In this document: positions 56,848 through 64,000 of the stretch, piece by piece
How positions within the stretch are numbered: position 1 is the first letter of the stretch
Layout of the letters: each line of letters starts with the position of its first letter
From: Pristionchus mayeri
Taxonomy: Eukaryota; Nematoda; Chromadorea; Rhabditida; Neodiplogasteridae
Direction: 5' to 3'
Assembly (NCBI GenBank): GCA_036245805.1
Contig: BTRK01000003.1
Span: forward strand, 9,052,001 to 9,116,000
DNA length: 64,000 bases
Position numbers and translations under genes: made by a program
The notes under the pieces: generated by a model
What the model was told of the DNA's origin: nothing
Database searches by the model: none
Seen by the model: only the letters and a program-made list of their open reading frames with translations

Positions 56848-58010
56848 AATCAATCAATCAATCAATTTATCTTATCAGGCGGAAACGCTCAGAAGATGAT
56901 AGGTCGGTAGTCTTCATAAGTTGCACTCCACCAATGGCTGCCAATAGCTCGGGATAGGTCGTCTCTCCATCGCGCACGAGGCTTTCCGGGGGGACGAGTC
57001 CTATTGAATGGAGTCCTGACAGTTGTCGCACGGCTCCACTGTTCCACTCCCATTCTTCTGATCTTGAGGGCCCAGCGCGCTTTCCGTTTCAATCCTTCCT
57101 CATTCCAGTCTCTCAGCTTGGTAATCCCTCTCACGCGGTCATTCCTCCATCTGTCCCTCAGCTTGACTCTAAGCATCTTTCTTTCCATCTTCCTCTGGGT
57201 GACTCTCAGCCTCTCCTTCTCGCTAGATCTCAGAGCCCATACTTCACACCCATAGAGAACTGTAGCCGTGATGCAGCTCTCGAAGACTCTCCTCCTGATC
57301 TTGATGGACAGAATTCGAGAAGATAGGAGGTGCGAGAGCTTACTCCAGGCCAGCCACCCTAATCGAATCCGGTGTTCTATTTCGTCGGAATGATCCAAGG
57401 GAAGAGCTATTCTCCCTCCGAGATAGGTGGCGCTATCGACGAATTCGAATCGCAGATTGTCGATGATTATTGGATTGCGGGTAGAGGTGCAGGAGGTGAG
57501 GAGGTTGGTCTTGCTTGCATTCACTTCGAGACCAACTCGGCTACACGCGTCCATCAGCTTCTTCAGCATTCGTTCCAGCTCGGGTCGAGATTTGGCAACG
57601 AGAGCCACGTCATCGGCATACTCCAAGTGGCAAAGGTTCCTTCCGTCGATTCTAATTCCATCCGACTCCCAGTCAATGTTGTTCATGGCTGATCGTAGCA
57701 CTGCGTTGAAGAGACGAGGGGAGAGGGTATCCCCTTGGCGGACTCCTCGACGCACAGTCACGGGAACGAGCTCCTCATTAACTCGAATGAGTGTAGAGGA
57801 GGACTCGTAGAGACGGCGCAACACGTGGACGAGGGAGGGATGGGCTCCGATCGAGAAGAGGGCTTGCCAGCAGCCATTCCACTCCACACAGTCGAACGCC
57901 TTCTTGAAGCCGACGAACGCCAAGTAGATTGGGATACCGTACTCGGAGGTTCGTTCAGCGACCTGCTTGATGGCATGCAGGTTGTCGAGAGTACTGTAGC
58001 CGATGAGCTA
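56848..58010 (-). CDS. Reverse transcriptase of a 5'-truncated RTE-type LINE
   Basis: The open frame from an internal Met at 57923 to the stop near 56889 (344 codons) is the reverse-transcriptase and C-terminal part of an RTE-type element. Motifs are GFKKAFDCVEW (motif A, where the usual Asp is replaced by Gly), GVRQGDTLSPRLFNAV (motif B), EYADDVALVAK (motif C), ATYLGGRIAL, and YGCEVWALRS with RKMERKMLR downstream. The frame extends upstream to about 58010 (YSTLDNLHAIKQ), where homology ends, so the endonuclease and part of the palm are missing. The sense-strand 3' end runs into ATTGATTG repeats (56848-56868). It is related in sequence to the broken LINE at 50811-52755 (for example GRIALPLD versus GRWISLPLD) and is probably the same family. 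The motif A change suggests a dead enzyme. Confidence 0.88.
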
Positions 58011-61000
58011 ATTATTGAAATTTTACAAAATTAAATATTGAAAGCCGTATTTTGTCGATGTGTCCAGGGCCGGGACCGTGCCAGTCTGGGGCCATGTCAA
58101 TATTTTAGTAAAGTTAGTTAGTGATCGGAGGTGACAATGGGCGAGAGCGACAGAGAAGCGGGATACTCCGACAGATTTGTGTTGGGGAGTTTCACTGTGT
58201 TTCAATACTTTTGGGCGCTAATGTATATGTGGATGCTACCTAGAATTACTGAGCGACAGGACAGGAAAACGAACGGTTGAAAGTCATAAGGGATAGAAAG
58301 AGACATAACATTCTGGGGGAGGATAGAACCCTCTGTTTCCGATCAGAAATGCGTGATTAACAATCCAGTGACGAAGAACGGCTAGGAGGGCGTTTAAAAT
58401 GTCATTGAAAATGAGTGAGCGGTGCCCGTGGGGGAGTCGGGTCAATGTTACATGCTAGCAATTGACTCTATAGAGTGAAGAGGCACGGAGAAAAATTTCC
58501 TCGAAAATAGTATTTGTTGCTGGACCATTTCACCAAGTAAGCGTGGACGTGAGAAGTTGGCATAATGCCATCGAATGTATAACACGCGTCTAATGAGATA
58601 TTGCATGAAAACGGACCCCATGCGGCACTAGGAACCCCAACTTTTAGCAGTATTCCAGAGATAATTATGCTAGAGTATATTAGGGACTAGAAAACTTTTG
58701 ACGTTGGTCGTTTTTATCTGGAATCGGATTTTAGATATTTTCCGGTTGTGCTCCCGGCCCTACCATATAGCAGTTCACAGATGAGCTAGAATACTGGCAT
58801 TGGTCTCAAAATGTGCAGAAAATTATTTCAAACAACAATTATGTTGACGTTATGTTATATGGACGACAATTTCATGTCGAAAACAATCAAAAGGTGATTT
58901 CAAAACGAGAAAATATTTTTCCAATTTCTCGGGGACCCCACCTTTCCGCGTATTCGGACAACATTTTCAGAATCTACGTACCTTAGTCTATCAGGAAAAA
59001 AATTGAGCCGAGACCTGTAGGGGTGGGAATTTTAGTGCAGCCAAAATGCTCGCAATTTTGAATATTTCAAATTTCCAAAAATTTTCATTCTTTACGCCCT
59101 ATTGTTCATACTTTCACTGTTTTATTGCATTTACTTACAAAATAGATCACATAACGTTCGTGACCGACAGAGAAAGGATCTCAATCGAATTACAATCAAG
59201 GTCAGAACGCTGATCAAATACCGTCGAAAAAACCGAAGAAATCAGTATTTTCGAAAAATCATATTTTCACCTCGAAATTGCTCAAATTAGCATGCTGAAA
59301 AATCAACATTTCGAGATCACTTTACGCGTTAACTATTCTCGTTCAATAATACGCGTTGACGCGAGTAATATCTGTAGGAAATAGGCCTCCACATATCTGG
59401 ATTCCGAACATAGCTAAAATAAAACAAAAGCATAGATATTCCGGGGCAGAATTAGACGGCGATTTCGCTTCTCCATTTCACTTTTCATGAAAAATTAATA
59501 CAAATTAGTAAAATGCAACTTTGTGGTGCGTTAAAAGTATTCGGGGATAGCATCACTAATTTGACGAGATGAACACAAATATGTCTTCAAATGTGAGAAA
59601 ATAGGTCGCCGAAAGATTTATCAAGCCTTTACCGAGAGAATCGGGCTAGAATTGAGCGAAAATAATTATTCTAGTTAGCAGTGGTTTTGGCATCACCTAA
59701 GGATGCTTCTTCAATACCCAAGCCTCACTACGTCAGAATCGCTTATGGGCTCATGACATCTTTAAATCCGTTTTCTCGGTTCCTAAGTATTTTCATGAGA
59801 AATTACACTCAGAGTGACCCCAGCTCATTTATCTAAATCTATCGTTCTATCAAAACCGCTTTTCATGAATCGATCATTGAACAGCGCTACAATCTCTGCA
59901 ACTTTTCTCAAAAATGTAGGAAAACATATAGAGCAAATGAAGACCAAATGAGTGGTTTACCAAAAAATACGGACACGGTGGTGGTAGTTGCATGTACTTT
60001 TGTTTTCTCGATCATTTGAAGTCCTTTTCACAGACCGATTTCGAGACCTATGCAACTTTCATCATCACTATTGTGAACTAGGAATGGAACGTAAATAATC
60101 GCGCTAACTTATGAACACACAACTTTATGATAGGTATTTAGCATATCATTCGATTCGTTTTTCCGAGATTTAGGTCTTTGACAGAAATTAAGCTTGGGCT
60201 TCGATTTGTGGTGAAAATGATTAATTTTAATCGATTAACGAAAATCTAAATTTAGATATTTGCGGCCCATAGATATTGTATTGTTAGATATTGTTTAAGG
60301 ACACTCTTAGGGGTGCTAGGAACAAATCGTTGTTTTCAGTTTATCATCAAAAACCAAAGTTTGAATTTTTTGGACCTTAAAAACGTTAACGACCTAAATA
60401 AGGCCAGAAATAAGAGATATTCCAAAATTCGAAGCTATCTTGTGAGCGACCCTATGGACTATCCAAAAACGTATAATAACGTAGGGGTCGACAACACGCG
60501 TGTTAAATCCCTCGTCAAGCATTCTGAAAAATAAATTCTCGTCTTTACTTACACTTTTGAGAAACGCAGCCTTAATGATAGCTCTGTTAAAATTCACTTC
60601 TACGTGTTTTTTTTCAATAACATGTATTCGGTGCATATTTAATTGAGACATAGTTCTAACATATTTTCTGAAAGGGTATATGTGCTACATATTATACATC
60701 AGTATGTGCAGCTTTCGTTAATTTTGCCTACAAATATCCAGTAAAATCAATTAAATGCACAATTTTGAGAATCAATTGCAATTTGTTTTATCATAAGTTC
60801 GTGTGTTGATTACGATATCGGATTGCTTGAAATGTGTGCATGTAGAGTCCAAGTATACCTCTAAACACTGTTATGTTTGTTGATCAGTGAGATTTGAGAC
60901 AAGACAATTATCTTAGTTCAAGGAACATACAGAAAAAACCGCAAGACTTTTGCATCAACCATATACAACAACATAAACAATACAACATTTTCTGGTGGTG

Positions 61001-62202
61001 TAATCTGAACAAAGATCGAGATATAGATAATATCAAATCACTATATCATTGCCAAGAAGCTTTGTTATTCTATGCCATTGCCCGAAGTGCATTTCCAATC
61101 AAATCTAAGTTGACTGAAGTTGAAAAATAGAGCACTCATCTCGATTCTTGTCTCATCGTTACACGAAATCTTTCAATTGTCTTCAGACATCAATACTTTC
61201 GCCGGGTTGGTTCCAAACAGATATTTTTTCAGTCACCCGTTGGTAACCTCAGTGTGTACGATGCTGCGAGTGGAACACTCAGTGGGAGGAAGTGAACAGG
61301 CGAGGAAAGCACTGTGAGTGAAGGGGAGGATGGGACAAAGCATGACTACGGTATTCTAAGGGAGTAAAGGAACTATAGCGAGAGAGATATCGAAATAAAT
61401 ACCGCGCTTTCATTTTTTACTGCGATCTTTCCGAGGTTAGAGTACCAATATGTAAGGCTAGAATAATGAGTGGACCGAGTACATTGACCTACTTGAAATG
61501 GACACTCAATAGATATATGATAAAGTGAAGATTAATCCGATGCACTTTCAGTGCCCACAATTTCTTGTCAGGCTGGCAATGTAAGCAGTGAAGGAGTATG
61601 AGAAGGAGCAAGGAAAAGAAAAAAAAGAAGAGATGGATGAGGAAGGGGATGCGAAGGTAATATAATTGTTTTATACGGTTTTCAACGCTTCATACGTTTG
61701 ATGAATGGAAAGATGCGCTTGCTAAAAGACATGGCGTGAAAAAAGCGATGAGTTTGCAAAGAAAACCCCATCTTAGTGGATGAATGGCATTTTTTGACAC
61801 GGCTCCTTGACGCTCGAATGAAACTGACGATTATATCACATAATGCTTCGCGAAATGCCGGAAATCTTTATCGACACTTTTCATGTAGTGACGACCATTG
61901 CGGACACACCAGAGAGATCTACCTTATACATACCAAAAAAAATTAATAGAAATATTACATGAAACGCCTTGACAACAGAGATATGCAATGAATACAGAAT
62001 AAGTATGATTCAGCATAGAAAACCCTTTAAAATGAACAAATTCATATCGAATTCTTCTTTCAAATATTTGGAAGGACCGGGTTCATCAATCGGCTATTCA
62101 ACTTCTTTTTTTATCCTGCTCGTCAACACTAGATCTTTCATCGAAGGGAGCTTTCTGAATCGGAATCTATCTTATCTTATCGAATGATTGTGAACTAAAA
62201 AA
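58011..62202. other. No supported gene; diverged repeats
   Basis: About 58640-58830 contains CAGATGAGCTAGA and TCTCAAAATGTGC blocks shared with the palindrome at 63370-63753. About 60060-60400 is an inverted relative of 49430-49760. A possible isolated exon at 60557-60651 (minus; VEVNFNRAIIKAAFLKS followed by GTAAGT) may be a remnant of an F-box family gene, but nothing else supports it. Confidence 0.4.
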
Positions 62203-62307
62203 TTAACGCAGTTTCAAATTATCTTAATACGGGTCTCATGAGTCAGTGGAGGTGGTCGGGAATATTTCCAAAAAAGTTTCCCCAATTTGGTTCTTATAAT
62301 GGTAAAC

Positions 62308-63369
62308 TACAGGGTGGCTGATAAATATTGCGCCACTTTTCTTGTTTCTCAATCTCCATTCTCTGTAGGCACCATTGCATCAAATTTGGTAACTATGTTG
62401 GTAAGGGACAAAAGTTATTAGCCTATAAATATTATCCGGATTGTTCAAGTATTTCAAGAGTTATCACTTCTGAAATATTTTGTTTTGGAATTGGGACTTT
62501 TCTGGGCACATAAACGTATCTGATAGTTTATGCCGCCTTACAGCAAGGAATTAGATACAGGACTCATCCATTTATTCCTAATAAGAACAACCATCTACAC
62601 GTATAAATATGTGATCAATTATATTATGAGCCTCGGAACTTTCTCAGAAATGCTTTACAATTATTTCATTATGAACGGCGCTCTATAAAAAATAATAATA
62701 TTTCGAAGCCGCATTCTTCGAACACATTAGCTATTGGAATTGTTCTATTTTATGCATGATACTCCATCATTCTTTATTGTGAAAATGCATTCCATTTGCT
62801 TAGGCATATTGATTCGGAACCAGAATAAGTTGCGAAATGCTGCGAAGCGCCGCTTTTAGCGATATTTTGAGGTGCCTACTTCTACCATTAATTCAACGTT
62901 TACATTCAATTTGATGCAGCAATATTTCATAACTCGACTCTGTTAATAGCTATGCAACATTATACGGCGGTATCAACATTCAGAATAAGAAATTCCGAAA
63001 AGTGAGTTTTTTGCATATGCGTGACTGAAAGTCATCAAATTTATCTCTCTCAGTTTTCAGAGACCCTATATCGCATTTGACAAGATTATCACTTAGTGGA
63101 AGGGTTACTCTTCATATTCACCTCGGTTGCAATTTCGATGGACATTGAGATCATTTTATATATCGAAAAATGTGAACGGCGCATTGAGTAAAAATGTAGA
63201 CTACTTTTTGCCTCCATGCTAAGAGGCCAGTCGATACCATGAAGCCTGCGTCTAGTAATTGTTTTGCACGGTACTGATATACATTTAATCGCAATATGAT
63301 AATTATCCTTTTATTTGTTTGCGAGATATTATTCAAAATGTGGACGCAATATTTATCAGCCACCCTGTA
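62308..63369. mobile_element. TA-bounded element nested in the outer shell
   Basis: Terminal inverted repeats start TACAGGGTGGCTGATAAATA and are about 25 bp long. The TA tip suggests a Tc1/mariner-type non-autonomous element. The interior is not palindromic, and I see no transposase. Confidence 0.75.
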
Positions 63370-63753
63370 ATGTTCCAGAGATAACATTTCGAAAAATATT
63401 TTCAAATGGTTTAAGGAAATTTCCGGTTTTCCACCTGGCTATACTGTATCTCAGCTCCCAGATGAGCTAGATGCGTGCGATTGATCTCAAAATGTGCGGA
63501 AAAATATTTCCAAAAACTTTCCTGTTCAGCGAAAGGCGATTGGTTTTTATTCCTACGATTTTTAAAAATTGTCCAATCGCTGAACAGGAAAGTTTCTGGA
63601 AATATTTTTCCGCACATTTTGAGACCAATCGGACGCCTCTAGCTCATCTGGGAGCTGAGATACAGTATGGCCAGGTGCAAAACCGGAAATTTCCTAAAAG
63701 CCGGCTCTGGGACCAATGACTTATATTTTTCGAAATGTTATCTCTGGAACATT
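63370..63753. mobile_element. Palindromic element nested in the outer shell
   Basis: ATGTTCCAGAGATAACATTT at the left pairs with its inverse at the right, and the halves are mirror images around about 63560 (GTTCAGCGAAAGGCGATTGG versus CCAATCGCTGAAC). A single-armed relative is at about 58640-58830. Confidence 0.8.
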
Positions 63754-64000
63754 ATTTTACCATTATACGAACCAAATTGAGAAAAACTTTTTTTGAAAAT
63801 GTTCCCGACCACCTCCACTGACTCATGATACCTGTGTTAAGATAATTTGAAACTGCGTTAATTTTTTTCCATAATTATTCAAGAAGTCAAGAAGTGCCAA
63901 AAACCAAGAAGACTACGCCAAAGAGCGTCCTAATTCCCCCTCTCCTACGACCGCAGCAACAGACTGACGAGTCGGCTATAAACGGAAATCGAATGAAGTC

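Larger units (their letters stand above)
62203..63861. mobile_element. TTAA-bounded fold-back element (outer shell)
   Basis: TTAACGCAGTTTCAAATTAT at the left and its inverse at the right start terminal repeats of about 105 bp, which also include TACGGGTCTCATGA-like and AGTGGAGGTGGTCGGGAA blocks. TTAA occurs at the tips and again about 20 bp inside. The ACGGGTCTC core resembles the tip of the element at 4402-5985. Two other elements are nested inside it. Confidence 0.8.

Noticed and set aside
60394..60651. An 85-codon gene on the minus strand
   Set aside because: Only a short segment with a donor looks exon-like and no neighbouring exons were found; kept as a possible remnant only.

Overview
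This 64 kb window is eukaryotic and almost certainly from a nematode, probably a rhabditid or diplogastrid. Four things support this. There is a 119-nt 5S rRNA gene very close to the Caenorhabditis 5S, and it sits in a tandem array with spliced-leader (SL1-like) RNA genes. A secreted protein has the CLECT-CLECT-CUB architecture typical of nematodes. The protein genes have many short introns (about 40-150 nt) with GT(A/G)AG donors and TTGCAG/TTTCAG acceptors. The density of fold-back and hairpin transposons is very high. All gene models were built by hand from open frames, splice consensus and remembered family motifs; nothing was searched.

Layout. 1-6.1 kb: a 5'-truncated RTE-type LINE, a tRNA-derived SINE, and two abutting TTAA-bounded inverted-repeat elements. 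6.2-8.4 kb (+): a 14-exon C-type lectin/CUB gene with a TGA inside the first lectin domain and a frame problem in the neighbouring exon. 8.5-11.5 kb: low-complexity and repeat DNA. 11.57-17.93 kb (-): a complete 17-exon F-box/leucine-rich-repeat gene of the FBXL2/FBXL20 type, ending in a 19-nt exon that encodes a CaaX prenylation motif. Three hairpin elements lie in its introns. 18-23.5 kb: repeat-rich DNA with microsatellites and a recurring short palindromic motif. 23.5-27.9 kb: the 5S rRNA/SL RNA array, with a tandem spacing of 2,151 bp, one intact 5S gene, three 5'-half 5S copies, two identical SL-like RNA genes, and a 691-bp inverted repeat around one of them. 28.1-33.3 kb (-): a tandem family of small four-exon paralogues (about 120-125 aa) of unknown function, with intact, rearranged, decayed and orphan members. 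33.7-53.8 kb (-): exons of what is most simply one long unidentified gene. One of its introns carries a full-length RTE-like LINE with a 928-aa ORF, and another carries a palindromic rearrangement that duplicated part of its first recognised exon. 54.2-55.6 kb (-): an F-box family gene. 56-64 kb: another 5'-truncated LINE and nested fold-back elements.

No operon or pathway links the protein genes. The unifying theme is structural: nearly every non-coding stretch carries inverted repeats (TTAA-bounded, TA-bounded, CAGTG-ended and unclassified), several of them nested inside each other or inside genes. The most interesting items are the divergent SL RNA genes in an inverted/tandem 5S array, the young tandem gene family with a shifted splice acceptor that restores frame, and the rearrangements in which host exon pieces were duplicated around, or copied into, fold-back DNA.
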